Below, in pieces: positions 54,392-63,655 of a stretch of 64,000 nt of DNA. This stretch comes from Vibrio diabolicus (GTDB taxonomy: Bacteria; Pseudomonadota; Gammaproteobacteria; Enterobacterales; Vibrionaceae). A program made the translations under genes and the position numbers. The stretch covers positions 248,001 to 312,000 of the forward strand of contig CCKK01000002.1 in NCBI GenBank assembly GCA_001048675.1, given 5' to 3'. Each line of letters opens with the position of its first letter. The first letter of the stretch is position 1. A model generated the notes under the pieces. That model saw nothing but the letters and a program-made list of their open reading frames with translations. It did not search any database and was not told the origin of the DNA.

Positions 54392-54730
54392 TCACTTGTC
54401 AAAAAAGCAGATAAATAGTACCCAAACTGTCGTTAATGCGAGCAGCGGAGTGAATACTTTCTGTATAGAGGCGCCATCGGTTAGGTTGTAGATTTTGATG
54501 GATTCGTTATAGAACGCCCGCTTGAACGCCTTAAAAGAAATATCATTTTTCACATGAGATTGCTCATAGTGTAGGTGTGCTGCGTCTGATAGTTGGTATT
54601 CTAAGTCTTGGAGTTCGTACTCTTTGTTAAGAAATGCCTCCCAAGCCGAAAGACGGGCTATCGTTTTTGGAGATTGATTACCCTTTAACTTCTCTAGACG
54701 TTTGGCATAAGCAGCTTGATATTTATCCAC
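54392..54730 (-). CDS. Hypothetical 112-residue protein with a C-terminal membrane anchor
   Basis: I do not recognise this protein. It is mainly helical and charged (YAKRLEKLKGNQSPKTIARL, EYELQDLEYQLSDAAHLHYE) with a hydrophobic C terminus (VFTPLLALTTVWVLFICFF). The GTG at 54730 is chosen because AGGAA lies 7 bases upstream; the longer frame starting upstream has no such site. Confidence 0.55.
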   Translation of the reverse strand: MDKYQAAYAKRLEKLKGNQSPKTIARLSAWEAFLNKEYELQDLEYQLSDAAHLHYEQSHVKNDISFKAFKRAFYNESIKIYNLTDGASIQKVFTPLLALTTVWVLFICFFDK

Positions 54731-55249
54731 GGTGTATTCCTGTCTGAATAGACGTTGAGTTAGAACATTTGTAAAAGGAAAAACGAGCAAAAAAGGGGGC
54801 TTTACGTTCTATGTCTGTGATAAATGCTAAGGAGCTCGATGGTCTATTTCTCTGATGTCGCGAATAATATTGATTGAACTTAAATGCGACAAACAAAATA
54901 ATTTACTCAAGATAACAACGAATATTTGTTGCCTTTTAAAGAAAAGCGATAGTGATGCGAAGTGGTGGCTTTGATCGGGAAGAAACCCGCTTTCGTAACG
55001 GCTTGCGTTTACTGAGAAAAAGTAAACGCTGGAACTATCGCTGGATTGGTGTGAGTTATTTATCGTCAAAAATCATTAATATCAACTATGCTTATAGTTC
55101 GACTTTTCGTAAATGAACTCAATTTAGATGAGCGGAAATAATACTGATTTTTGAGCGTGGGTGAGCTTGGAGAGTTAAGCTAATCCATTGATTAATAAAA
55201 AAGTAAAGTAGTACAGAGCTAGGGTGAACTTCAACTTAAAGGTGACGGT
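54731..55249. other. Intergenic region with one weak small frame
   Basis: Most of these 519 bp show nothing clear. A 53-codon plus-strand frame (54955-55116, starting MRSGGFDREETRFRNGLRLL) is basic and aromatic but has no ribosome-binding site; I give it little weight. Confidence 0.4.
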
Positions 55250-55324
55250 ATGGATATACAATCAACCATTATTGAATATGCGATAGCGATAATAGGCTTA
55301 CTTTTGACGGGAGTTGCCCTCTGA
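55250..55324 (+). CDS. 24-residue hydrophobic peptide
   Basis: The frame starts MDIQSTIIEYAIAIIGLLLT and ends GVAL; it is one membrane span. AAAGGTG lies 5-6 bases before the ATG. A CCTCTG/CAGAGG hairpin overlaps its end (55318-55341). It could be a small membrane regulator or a type-I toxin-like peptide, but this is unproven. Confidence 0.35.
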   Translation: MDIQSTIIEYAIAIIGLLLTGVAL

Positions 55325-55364
55325 GCAATACTGCCCAGAGGATAGAAAGTATATTGGCTGTTTG

Positions 55365-55796
55365 TTAGCGGTTGATATTGTACCGAGCCATTGCAGCTTC
55401 TTCTGACGACACAACCGTTTTACCAATTGGTGCGAGTGAAATAACCGCAAGCTTCAGGTGTTGGAGTGCAAACGGAATACCAATGATGGTTACAAAACAC
55501 GCTGCGGCGGAAAGTACGTGACCGATTGCTAACCAAAGGCCTGCAAAGACAAACCAAAGGACGTTACCGATAACGCCTAGAGGGCTCGTTCCAATGTCCA
55601 TTTCATTGGTCAATTCATCGCGTGAAATGGCTTCTTTTCCGAATGGGAAAAAGGAAAAATTACCCATAACGATACACGCACGCCCCCAAGGTATTCCGAT
55701 GATGCTAATAAAGGCTAAGATACCGAAAAACCACCATAGCAACCCCATAAATACGCCACCAAATACAAACCAAATGATGTTACCGAGTGTTCTCAT
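55365..55796 (-). CDS. yccF: YccF-family inner-membrane protein
   Basis: This 143-residue protein has two copies of the DUF307 unit, each with W/F-rich spans (NIIWFVFGGVFMGLLWWF, NVLWFVFAGLWLAIGHV) and IIGIPWG/IIGIPFA turns. YccF is a conserved membrane protein of unknown function. The start at 55796 has AAAGGA upstream; the longer frame is not supported. Confidence 0.88.
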   Translation of the reverse strand: MRTLGNIIWFVFGGVFMGLLWWFFGILAFISIIGIPWGRACIVMGNFSFFPFGKEAISRDELTNEMDIGTSPLGVIGNVLWFVFAGLWLAIGHVLSAAACFVTIIGIPFALQHLKLAVISLAPIGKTVVSSEEAAMARYNINR

Positions 55797-56021
55797 TCTA
55801 TTTCCTTTACTCTTGAATGTGATGATGCTGGTTCCTGAGGGGGATCGTAATGTAAAACTAAAACCACCAACCGATCCGTTAATGAACGTGAGCCGTTCCC
55901 TCATTCACTTGCTTGATAGAATAGCCGCATAAGTATTAACAGAGAATGAATGACTCTCTGAAGCTACGTTTGTTTTAGTATAGAGCGTAATACTCGATTA
56001 AGCACATAGCCAAGAATTAAG

Positions 56022-56954
56022 CTACCTAGAGGTAACTTTCTCGATATATTGACAAATTTGCTCTGCTAACTGATGGCTAGCAATGTTGCGTTTCACTACT
56101 TCACTAGCGATTTTTCCAGATTCAACGACGCTAAACCAGTCGAGCAACATCGCATGGAAACCTTTGCTCGTCAGCATTGGCGTCCAATCTTTCAAATTGA
56201 TTTTTTGCTCTTGGTTCGCTTGCCATCGTTTCCCTTCAACGAAAGAGTCGAATTCCATTGCTTTGTTTGCATAACAAGCTTGAACGCGCTCCACAGTCAC
56301 ACCGAAGTGACGATTCATCGAAGCGTGGAGTAAAGTATCTCCGTGTTGCCACTGAATGTCTAAACGCGCCAATTGGTCACCTTCAAGTTGATGCGTTATG
56401 TAAGCCTCTTTTAAATCGGTCTTGGCTGTCACGTTAATACTGTCTAATGGATGAATAAAATCATCAAATATAAAGGTACGAATATCGCCTGGTAGTTGGT
56501 GGCGGTTCTTTTCCCAGCGTAGCGATTTTAGGTCAGAAATATTGCCTTGCTGTACCTCTGGCATGTGTTGGTTGTAAAGCGGAATATGACGTCGGTTGAA
56601 GCCCACATAAAGTGGTTGTTTTTCTTTTTCGGCAATATCGTACAGTTTTTCCACGTCATCAGCGTTGTCCGCTAATGGTTTGTCGACAAAGGTTGGGATT
56701 CCATTCTGCAAAAAGAATGCTGCGATTTGAGGATGTACGCTTGTTGCTGCATGAATCATGACAGCATCTACGCCAAAGTGCAGAAGTTGCTGGTAGTCTT
56801 GACAGGTCTCTGAGATTCGATATTGCGTAGCCAGACTCTCAAGTGCATTTGCGTTGCGGGTACAAAATACAAGTTCGATATTTGGAAGCTGAGTGATAAC
56901 GGGAAGGTATGCTTTCTGAGCAATATCTCCTAAACCAATAATACCAATTTTCAT
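56022..56954 (-). CDS. Gfo/Idh/MocA-family oxidoreductase
   Basis: The 310-residue protein has a Rossmann N-terminal motif GIIGLGDIAQKAY and the family's lysine motif TFVDKPLAD (in place of EKP), then the C-terminal beta-sheet substrate domain. Such enzymes oxidise or reduce sugars, inositol or similar compounds with NAD(P). No sugar operon lies near it, so the substrate is unknown. Confidence 0.85.
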   Translation of the reverse strand: MKIGIIGLGDIAQKAYLPVITQLPNIELVFCTRNANALESLATQYRISETCQDYQQLLHFGVDAVMIHAATSVHPQIAAFFLQNGIPTFVDKPLADNADDVEKLYDIAEKEKQPLYVGFNRRHIPLYNQHMPEVQQGNISDLKSLRWEKNRHQLPGDIRTFIFDDFIHPLDSINVTAKTDLKEAYITHQLEGDQLARLDIQWQHGDTLLHASMNRHFGVTVERVQACYANKAMEFDSFVEGKRWQANQEQKINLKDWTPMLTSKGFHAMLLDWFSVVESGKIASEVVKRNIASHQLAEQICQYIEKVTSR

Positions 56955-57035
56955 CCTAGTCCTTATTTCGATGTATGGATGGCAGGTCGTAGTATAACGC
57001 TTGGCAAGCTGATGAGTTTAAATGCCTTGTTAGAA

Positions 57036-57066
57036 AAGAGCCTGACTCACATTTTGAGTCAGGCTT
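57036..57066 (-). terminator. Terminator of the dgkA-eptA operon
   Basis: On the minus strand AGCCTGACTCA and TGAGTCAGGCT pair perfectly over 5 bases, followed by CTTTTC. It lies 12 bp after the eptA stop. Confidence 0.88.
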
Positions 57067-57077
57067 TGTTGGTCCAC

Positions 57078-58733
57078 TTAGGAAGTCGTGCGGCAATCTT
57101 TGAATATATCCAACTTGCCGTCGTAGGCTTGGGTTTGTACATCCATAACGCCTAATAGAGAGTGGAACACGTTATCATGTGAGTACTGGCCTGCCTTTTG
57201 CGCTTCATTCGACAAACAGTCGGTGTTGATTTGTTTCACTTGCTTAAAGCCGGAAGATAGCCACATGAGCAAAGGAACACGTTTTTGGAAGTCTGGTGCA
57301 AGGCCGTAAGGCATGCCATGTAAGAACAATCCGTTTTCGCCTAATGATTCACCATGATCCGATACGTAGATGAGAGCGGTATTATATTGAGACTCTAATG
57401 CTTTGAGTTTGTTGATGGTTTCAGCCAACACAAGATCAGTGTAGCGTATCGTATTGTCGTACGTATTCACGATTTGTTCGACGCTACAGTTTTCTATATC
57501 TGCACGTGGGCAGTCTGGTTTGAAAAACGCTTTGTCTCTAGGATAACGCTGGAAGTAGGTAGGACCATGGCTTCCTATAAGATGCATGGCGACAACGCGA
57601 TTGCCGTGCATATCCGCAACTTCTTGATCAAAGTGATCTAACAGCGCCATATCGTAACAGGTTTGACCGTTACACAGAGGACTTGCTTGCTTTCGGTTCA
57701 CTTCAATTTTCTTGATCTTGTGGGCGACTTCTTTGTCTCCGCCATCATTTTCTTTCCAGATGAGGTCAACTCCAGCGCGCTGCATGATGTCGAGAGCATT
57801 ATCTTGGTTATCTGCCTTGGTCCGTTCAAACTCGCTTCGCGTGAGCTGAGAAAACATGCAAGGCACAGATACTGCAGTTGCAGTGCCACAAGACGCAACC
57901 TCTTGAAATGAAATTACATCCAGCTTACTGGTGTAAGGGTTTGTCTCTCGCTTATAGCCATTGAGTTGGTAGTTCTGCGTTCGAGCGGTTTCTCCGACAA
58001 CAAACACCAGTAGTGTCGGCTTGTTCTGTGCTTGCTTTACTGCGCTATCTGACTGCTTTGCATCGATTCCAATCTCGCGATACGGCTCTGGCGTGGTGAA
58101 GTATTTCTCCTTTACATACCCGGTCGTGCTGTAAACGAATTGAGTGGGAATAATGATTTTTTTCAGATAGCTGTTATTGCGACCGACAGATGCATAGTCT
58201 TGGTAGTAAACACTGGCAATAACAGCAATTACTGCAAGAGATGACAACATCGACACCAACTTCGTGAGAGAAAAATACAGCAATTGGTGGCGCTGAGACT
58301 GCAACTTGACCTTATAGACAATCATCGCAGGGACGCCCCCCATTAGTAGCGTCCAGATTACAGAATAAGTACTCAGGTAAGAGCTTGCCTCGCTCGAATC
58401 GGTTTCAGCAATATTAGCAATCATTCCAGAATCGAAAAGTGTGCCATAGTTGTAACTTGCGTAGCTAACCATACTCGAAATTATGAGCAAAGTAATAAAG
58501 AATGGTTTTCCAACCCAAGGCCAACTAAATAAGTTAAAAAGGAAATTGAGCGCGGCAAGAAAGAAAATGGGTATCGTAATAATAAAACCAATTTTGACAT
58601 TATCTAGGCTTGAAAAAATACCATTCAGCTCTTTGTAAATAGGAATGTTTACAACCAGCGCGAAATAGAATGCCAACAAGAAAGTAAAGGTAACGTACGA
58701 GATACCTTTCTGTTGCAAATTATGTGTCTTCAT
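57078..58733 (-). CDS. eptA: Lipid A phosphoethanolamine transferase EptA
   Basis: This 551-residue enzyme has five N-terminal membrane spans and a periplasmic alkaline-phosphatase-like domain (about 235-550). GETARTQNYQLNGY holds the catalytic Thr, and DHGESLGENGLFLHGMP holds zinc-binding residues; several Cys should form disulfides. It moves phosphoethanolamine from PE to lipid A, which lowers negative charge and raises polymyxin resistance. It lies 22 bp after dgkA. The start at 58733 excludes the upstream frame that overlaps dgkA. Confidence 0.93.
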   Translation of the reverse strand: MKTHNLQQKGISYVTFTFLLAFYFALVVNIPIYKELNGIFSSLDNVKIGFIITIPIFFLAALNFLFNLFSWPWVGKPFFITLLIISSMVSYASYNYGTLFDSGMIANIAETDSSEASSYLSTYSVIWTLLMGGVPAMIVYKVKLQSQRHQLLYFSLTKLVSMLSSLAVIAVIASVYYQDYASVGRNNSYLKKIIIPTQFVYSTTGYVKEKYFTTPEPYREIGIDAKQSDSAVKQAQNKPTLLVFVVGETARTQNYQLNGYKRETNPYTSKLDVISFQEVASCGTATAVSVPCMFSQLTRSEFERTKADNQDNALDIMQRAGVDLIWKENDGGDKEVAHKIKKIEVNRKQASPLCNGQTCYDMALLDHFDQEVADMHGNRVVAMHLIGSHGPTYFQRYPRDKAFFKPDCPRADIENCSVEQIVNTYDNTIRYTDLVLAETINKLKALESQYNTALIYVSDHGESLGENGLFLHGMPYGLAPDFQKRVPLLMWLSSGFKQVKQINTDCLSNEAQKAGQYSHDNVFHSLLGVMDVQTQAYDGKLDIFKDCRTTS

Positions 58734-58755
58734 AAGTAAATGTCTTGAATCAAAA

Positions 58756-59112
58756 TCAGAGCAAGAACGAAGCCCAAACAAAAAGGGCAAGAGTGAGCGC
58801 AACAAATACTGCAGCCGAGCCGATATCTTTGGCTCTACCACTGAGCTCGTGCCAGTCATCGCTAACACGGTCGACAACCGCTTCTACGGCGGAATTAATA
58901 AGTTCGACGATCAGGACCAATAACAGGCTACTGATCATCAGTACTCTTTCAAATGTGGTGACTGGAAGGAAAAAAGCACAGACGGAAAGCACTAAGGCTA
59001 GAATCAATTCTTGTCTGAAGGCGGCTTCGTATTTCCATGCGGCTTTCAATCCCTGAAATGAATAGCCGGTCGCATCCATGACACGGCGTAGACCTGTTTT
59101 TCCTGGCTTCAA
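58756..59112 (-). CDS. dgkA: Diacylglycerol kinase DgkA
   Basis: The 118-residue membrane protein has three spans and the DgkA signature VELINSAVEAVVDR. It phosphorylates diacylglycerol to phosphatidic acid. EptA releases diacylglycerol from PE, so the operon supplies a recycling step for its by-product. The pair is arranged in the same order as known in several gamma-proteobacteria. Confidence 0.95.
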   Translation of the reverse strand: MKPGKTGLRRVMDATGYSFQGLKAAWKYEAAFRQELILALVLSVCAFFLPVTTFERVLMISSLLLVLIVELINSAVEAVVDRVSDDWHELSGRAKDIGSAAVFVALTLALFVWASFLL

Positions 59113-59255
59113 AATATGACCTTACTACAGCTTAATAATTTAGATTGTGCATCTATCCAAACGATGAAATGAGACTAATCGTTCTTGCGTGAAACATTTG
59201 TGAATGGCATTCATCACACAACGATATAGGGTTTGAATAAGAAAAAAGAGTTGAA

Positions 59256-59648
59256 TTAATCAAGGTCGTAGACGGTATAGCCTTTATTCTGAAGGCATTT
59301 TCGCAGTACAAGAGATTGTGTTTTGGTGGAGTCATTGCTTCCACTCAACGCTCCGGCCCCTGCTCCTACAGCACCGCCTGCAGCGGCACCCACAGCAGCC
59401 CCACCTATCCCGCTTTCTAGCGCTCCAGCTGCTGCCCCAATTAGTGCACCTGTAACTGCGCCATTAGCGGCTTCAGATTTTGCAGCTTCCGTTTTGTCTA
59501 CGTTGTCCGCATACCCTTGGCAATAAAGAAAATCTTGTTCATATTTAGCAGGATCAACATTAGTCATGTCGACAACAGGCTTTTGATTATAAGTACAAGC
59601 GCTAAGAGTAGAGGCAAGCGTCATAACCAGAATAAAAGGTTTGTACAT
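59256..59648 (-). CDS. Glycine-zipper lipoprotein
   Basis: This 130-residue protein has a lipobox LSAC (Cys18) and a central Gly/Ala-rich zipper (NGAVTGALIGAAAGALESGI and following, about 61-105) like Rick_17kDa/OmpA-linked lipoproteins, then a C-terminal LRKCLQNKGYTVYD tail, as in DUF-type glycine-zipper proteins. Probably outer-membrane associated. Function unknown. Confidence 0.8.
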   Translation of the reverse strand: MYKPFILVMTLASTLSACTYNQKPVVDMTNVDPAKYEQDFLYCQGYADNVDKTEAAKSEAANGAVTGALIGAAAGALESGIGGAAVGAAAGGAVGAGAGALSGSNDSTKTQSLVLRKCLQNKGYTVYDLD

Positions 59649-59765
59649 GAGTATTATCCATTTGTTCTGTGAATTTATGGATTAAATGTACACTGTTTTA
59701 TTGTTGGGCTCTGTCGCTGGAGTGTATTGAAGTGTCGTCTTCTGTAAAGGAGGAAAGACGTTAAC

Positions 59766-61061
59766 TTAACTGTCTGATTTTGGAAGACGAAGTGTGAAGC
59801 AAGCACCACCAAGTGGGCTATGAGAAATCGAAACCTCACCATGTTGAAGTTCCATTATCTGCCTGACGATCGCCAAACCAAGCCCAAATCCACTCGTGTT
59901 TTTGTTTCGGGACTCATCGGCGCTATAAAATGCTTCAAAAAGGTGAGGCCAATGCTGCTCTTCTATACCTATACCATCATCATGTACATGGATTAAGCAG
60001 CTTTGCTGATCACTTTTTATCTCAACCATAATTTGAGTATTTGCATATCGCATTGCATTGCGTAGCAGATTATCCAAGGCACGTTTTAGCAGTTTTGGAT
60101 CGGCGAATGCGCGCGCGTTTTCAGAGTTTGTTTCATTGAGTGAGATTGATAATTTGGTCTCTTTTTGCCATCTCTGTTTTAACTCATTAACTAACTTGGC
60201 GAGCGCTACGTTTTCTGTTTGCAACGCCGTATCTGGGCGTTCCATTTTGGCGTAATAAAGCAGCTCTTCAACCATGTCTTCCATCTCGTCAATGTCCTCG
60301 ACGATACTACGTACATGCTTTTTCTGTTGTTCGGTTAATGTAGAGTCCGATAACAAGTCAGCTTGCCACTGTAAACGAAAAATAGGAGTGCGTAATTCAT
60401 GCGCAACTGCATTGGTCAGCATTTTATTGCTAGTGATCAGGCGAGAAACTTTGTCAGCCATCGTATTAAAGCTTTTGTTCAGCGTTCCAACCGACTTGGC
60501 GCTTGAGGTGCTTGCTCGTGCTTTGAAGTTGCCTGAAGCAAATTCAACCGTGACTCTTTCTAACTCACGAATTCGACGACTCAAAAACCAGATCAGCAGT
60601 ATGCAATACAGAGCAAATCCGGCTAAAAAGAATAACCATACAATGTTGTCATCAAAGTTAATCGCCTGAATAACTGAGCTATCCGGATCATCGATCATTT
60701 TGAAAATAGGGGTGTCCGCATCTAGGCGGAACCATATATCCCTTTCTTCGTCGTAAGCCACGTTAACAGAGGTGTCACTTTCAAATGCTTTTCTGATGTC
60801 CTCTGGAAGTTCTTCGAGCGTGTGAGGAATCAACAAGCGATGGCTGGACGTGGCAAATTGCTCAAGCTGTTGTTGAGTGTATTCCAGTCCGTGCTCTTCG
60901 TAGATAGGATAGATAAGATCGTGGAAAGCTTGACCTTCTTGCTCTTGTAGCAGGTAATCGTAATCTGTGTTGATCTCATAGACCAAGAATTCGTAACCCC
61001 ACAAACTCACCATAAATAGAATGATAAGACCGACAAAGCTTTCCAGATAAATCCGTCTCAT
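59766..61061 (-). CDS. Sensor histidine kinase
   Basis: The 431-residue kinase has two membrane spans around a periplasmic sensor (about 30-145), a HAMP linker, the phosphorylated His in NAVAHELRTPIF and ATP-binding boxes N (LDNLLRNAMRYA), G1 (HDDGIGI) and G2 (SGFGLGLAIV). It overlaps the response regulator gene by 1 base. The layout and neighbourhood with dgkA-eptA recall CarS/VprB of Vibrio cholerae, which controls lipid A modification, but identity is not proven. Confidence 0.88.
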   Translation of the reverse strand: MRRIYLESFVGLIILFMVSLWGYEFLVYEINTDYDYLLQEQEGQAFHDLIYPIYEEHGLEYTQQQLEQFATSSHRLLIPHTLEELPEDIRKAFESDTSVNVAYDEERDIWFRLDADTPIFKMIDDPDSSVIQAINFDDNIVWLFFLAGFALYCILLIWFLSRRIRELERVTVEFASGNFKARASTSSAKSVGTLNKSFNTMADKVSRLITSNKMLTNAVAHELRTPIFRLQWQADLLSDSTLTEQQKKHVRSIVEDIDEMEDMVEELLYYAKMERPDTALQTENVALAKLVNELKQRWQKETKLSISLNETNSENARAFADPKLLKRALDNLLRNAMRYANTQIMVEIKSDQQSCLIHVHDDGIGIEEQHWPHLFEAFYSADESRNKNTSGFGLGLAIVRQIMELQHGEVSISHSPLGGACFTLRLPKSDS

Positions 61062-61774
61062 TATTCATTCCATGCATCAGGCATAAATAGGTAGCCTTTG
61101 CCGCGAACCGTGATGATTTTTTGTGGAGAGCAAGAGGCATCACCTAATTTTTTTCTCAATGTCACAATACGGTTGTCAATGGTGCGATCTGTACCGTCGT
61201 ACTCAATACCACGTAGTGTTTTCGTTAACCACTCACGTGAGAGTGTTTTTTCTGCGTGTGTTGCGAGAACCCATAATAAATCGAACTCACCGTCAGTCAG
61301 CGCAATTTCTTCCTGGTTCATGACGCATGATTTACGTAATCGGTTTAAACACAGTACTCCAATTTGTAGACCGTTTTCGGATTCGGTAGAGGCAGCCTCT
61401 TTTCTTCTCAATAGCATGCGAATGCGTGCCAGCAGCACGCGAGGTTTGATTGGCTTGGTTACAAAGTCATCGGCGCCAATTTCTAATGCGGCGACGTGAT
61501 CGAAGTCGTCATCACTCGCTGTCAGCATCAACACTTTGCCTTTGTAGCATTCACGGATTTGACGACATACGCTCAGGCCGTCTTGTCCAGGTAGCATCAA
61601 ATCTAACAAAACCACGTCTGGCTGTGTGTCAATAATCGCTTCCGGTGCGTCTGTCCCGTTGTCGATACATTTGACCTGGAAACCTTGTTCAACAAAATAC
61701 TCTCCCAGCATAGCTTGTAATTTGGGATCGTCTTCCACGATGATTAAAGATGGTTTGACTTGTTGTGCGTTCAT
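61061..61774 (-). CDS. OmpR-family response regulator
   Basis: This 237-residue protein has a receiver domain with the phosphorylated Asp58 (VVLLDLMLPG), the acidic pair VEDD and Lys in FVTKPIKP, and a C-terminal winged helix (about 140-235, LTDGEFDLLWVLATHAEKTL, RTIDNRIVTLRKKLGD). It is first in the two-gene operon with the kinase. It may control the nearby dgkA-eptA genes, as CarR/VprA does in V. cholerae. A longer frame upstream has no ribosome-binding site. Confidence 0.9.
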   Translation of the reverse strand: MNAQQVKPSLIIVEDDPKLQAMLGEYFVEQGFQVKCIDNGTDAPEAIIDTQPDVVLLDLMLPGQDGLSVCRQIRECYKGKVLMLTASDDDFDHVAALEIGADDFVTKPIKPRVLLARIRMLLRRKEAASTESENGLQIGVLCLNRLRKSCVMNQEEIALTDGEFDLLWVLATHAEKTLSREWLTKTLRGIEYDGTDRTIDNRIVTLRKKLGDASCSPQKIITVRGKGYLFMPDAWNE

Positions 61775-61933
61775 TTGAGTGATGTATACAATATTTAATA
61801 TCACTGGAACTTAAACAAATTTACGAATTATTTCAAATAAAGCTTTCTCAGAATAAGGTTATCGGATGAGTTGATTCGATAAATACCCCAAGTAATGATT
61901 CAAACTTAATCATTAATCACATTTTGAAAAGTC

Positions 61934-61960
61934 TAAAAAAAGGCGCAACTGTTGCGCCTT
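61934..61960 (-). terminator. Terminator of the CBM48 gene
   Basis: On the minus strand AAGGCGCAA and TTGCGCCTT pair over three bases and run into T7. It lies 30 bp after the CBM48 gene stop. Confidence 0.88.
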
Positions 61961-61989
61961 AATATGGAATATTAGGGTGAACTTACGTT

Positions 61990-62286
61990 TTATTCGGTGG
62001 TGCACACGACGCTGTTGTCGCTGCCAAAAGCATTGGGAACATAAGCGTCGGCTTGAGGATCGTTTTCCCACTTTGCATCATTGAGCAAGTAGCGGAACTG
62101 AACATTCTGCTCTTTAGGTAAGCGCGTTTTAAATTTAAATTGACGGCTTTTCTTCACTAATTTCATCGGTTCTGGCTGCCAGTTGTTAAAATCCCCAGCA
62201 ATATGGATGGAGTCCCACTGGTCTTTATCTAGCTCGAACGTGACTTCAACTTCATCTTTTGTCTTAAAGAATCTCTTTTTAAGCAT
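61990..62286 (-). CDS. Stand-alone CBM48 (isoamylase N-domain-like) protein
   Basis: This 98-residue protein is one CBM48-type beta-sandwich: VTFELDKDQWDSIHIAGDFNNW then FKFKTRLPKEQNVQFRYLLN (read in two pieces). Such domains normally precede GH13 glycogen enzymes or AMPK subunits and bind alpha-glucans. Here it is alone, with no catalytic partner near it, so it may be a glycogen-binding accessory protein. Confidence 0.8.
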   Translation of the reverse strand: MLKKRFFKTKDEVEVTFELDKDQWDSIHIAGDFNNWQPEPMKLVKKSRQFKFKTRLPKEQNVQFRYLLNDAKWENDPQADAYVPNAFGSDNSVVCTTE

Positions 62287-62570
62287 TGATCTTTCCTTGT
62301 TCGTACAAAAACTGTTCTAACTATTACTCGTGTTTCATAACGATTTCAAGTTTTATCGAATTGTCGCTGGTATCAGGTGAAGAACTATCTAAATGATGAA
62401 TAGCTTAATCGCTATGAGTTCTTGTGAGAGGGGAGCGGTATTGAGAAGCCTCAAGGATATGGAACCGTTAACGTACCAAGTTTTTAGGCGAGGCGGAACT
62501 CAGAGCCCGTATCTTGAAGTCAAACCGTTATCATGTATTATCTTAAATCACCATTTTTGTTGATGTAGCT

Positions 62571-62951
62571 ATGTTGAAGTTTAACCGTACATTGTTGACC
62601 GCGATAGTTTGTTTAGCCGCTATGCTTTTGAGCAGTGTCGCTCCTATGGCGAAGGCTTCAGCCCCGGTGAAAACAATTGAAGTACGCGATATTATTGTTC
62701 AACAGGCTGCTCTGCACAAACAACTTGGCGTCAATGACGACTGCGTAGAATTACATCACGATGCGTCAATCATCAATAAGGCGCAACAGTCTCACACGAG
62801 TTGTAGCTCTTCCTGCATGGTCAAAATTCCTGCCAACTTATCTCAAAACGACTTACTGCTTCTTCCTTACAGCCTTGCATTGATTGATAGGCCTTTAGTC
62901 GAAAAAGTAGTGACAGTGATCACCAAGCTTTATCGTCCTCCGATTGTTTAA
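62571..62951 (+). CDS. Secreted Cys-containing protein of unknown function
   Basis: I do not recognise this 126-residue protein. It has a signal peptide (cleaved near MAKA, about residue 29), then Cys in DDCVELHHD and SCSSSCMVK, together with His that could bind a metal. It resembles small periplasmic proteins found with metal genes, but no family is claimed. It lies 83 bp upstream of a dsbA gene on the same strand, and may be a substrate of that DsbA. Confidence 0.6.
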   Translation: MLKFNRTLLTAIVCLAAMLLSSVAPMAKASAPVKTIEVRDIIVQQAALHKQLGVNDDCVELHHDASIINKAQQSHTSCSSSCMVKIPANLSQNDLLLLPYSLALIDRPLVEKVVTVITKLYRPPIV

Positions 62952-63034
62952 TTCCTCATCTCAAATTACTTGGGGTTTCCCCCTTTTTACCAAATGAAAT
63001 GATTTGGCATTTGAATGCCACAAGGAAATAAACA

Positions 63035-63634
63035 ATGAAAAAAATACTTGCCTTATGTAGTGCACTTTTACTGACTTTTACCGCTCACGCAGCGCAATTT
63101 GAAGAAGGGAAGCACTACAAAGTTCTGGATGTTAAGAAAGCATCGAAACCTGTTGTGACGGAATTCTTTTCTTTTTATTGCCCACATTGCTACAAGTTTG
63201 AGTCGCTTATTGAGCGTTTAAAACCTGCTCTGCCAAAAGAGGCAAAGTTTGAAAAGGTACATGTGGGATTCATGGGCGGAGATATGGCGATTCCGATGGC
63301 CAAGTCCTACGCGACGATGGTATCGCTCGGGGTTGAAGATACAATGATTCCTGCCATGTTTGCCCAAATTCATCAAAAGCGACAAGCGCCAAAAGATGAA
63401 GCTGAGCTGAAACAGCTCTTCGTTGATAATGGCGTAGAAGGTAAGAAGTTTGATGCGGCGTACAACAGTTTCGCCGTAAACTCAATGCAGAAAGGTTTTG
63501 ATAAGCAATTCTCTGCTAGCACGTTGAGAGGGGTTCCGGGTGTGGTTGTGAACAATAAATACATTGTTTTGGCCAACGAAATTCGTACTTACGACGAGTA
63601 CAATCAATTAGTTAATTACTTATTGACGCTGTAA
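63035..63634 (+). CDS. dsbA: Thiol:disulfide interchange protein DsbA
   Basis: This 199-residue periplasmic oxidoreductase has a signal peptide (cleaved after AHA), the CPHC active site (Cys49-Cys52, in FSFYCPHCYKFE) and the cis-Pro loop GVPGVVV. It introduces disulfides into secreted proteins and is reoxidised by DsbB. The gene is adjacent to a Cys-containing secreted protein, which suggests a dedicated pair or just an extra dsbA copy. Confidence 0.94.
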   Translation: MKKILALCSALLLTFTAHAAQFEEGKHYKVLDVKKASKPVVTEFFSFYCPHCYKFESLIERLKPALPKEAKFEKVHVGFMGGDMAIPMAKSYATMVSLGVEDTMIPAMFAQIHQKRQAPKDEAELKQLFVDNGVEGKKFDAAYNSFAVNSMQKGFDKQFSASTLRGVPGVVVNNKYIVLANEIRTYDEYNQLVNYLLTL

Positions 63635-63655
63635 CTGTAAATGGCATTGATGCTT

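Noticed and set aside
54827..55069. 80-codon minus-strand frame
   Set aside because: No ribosome-binding site or recognisable domain; overlaps another weak frame, so likely chance.
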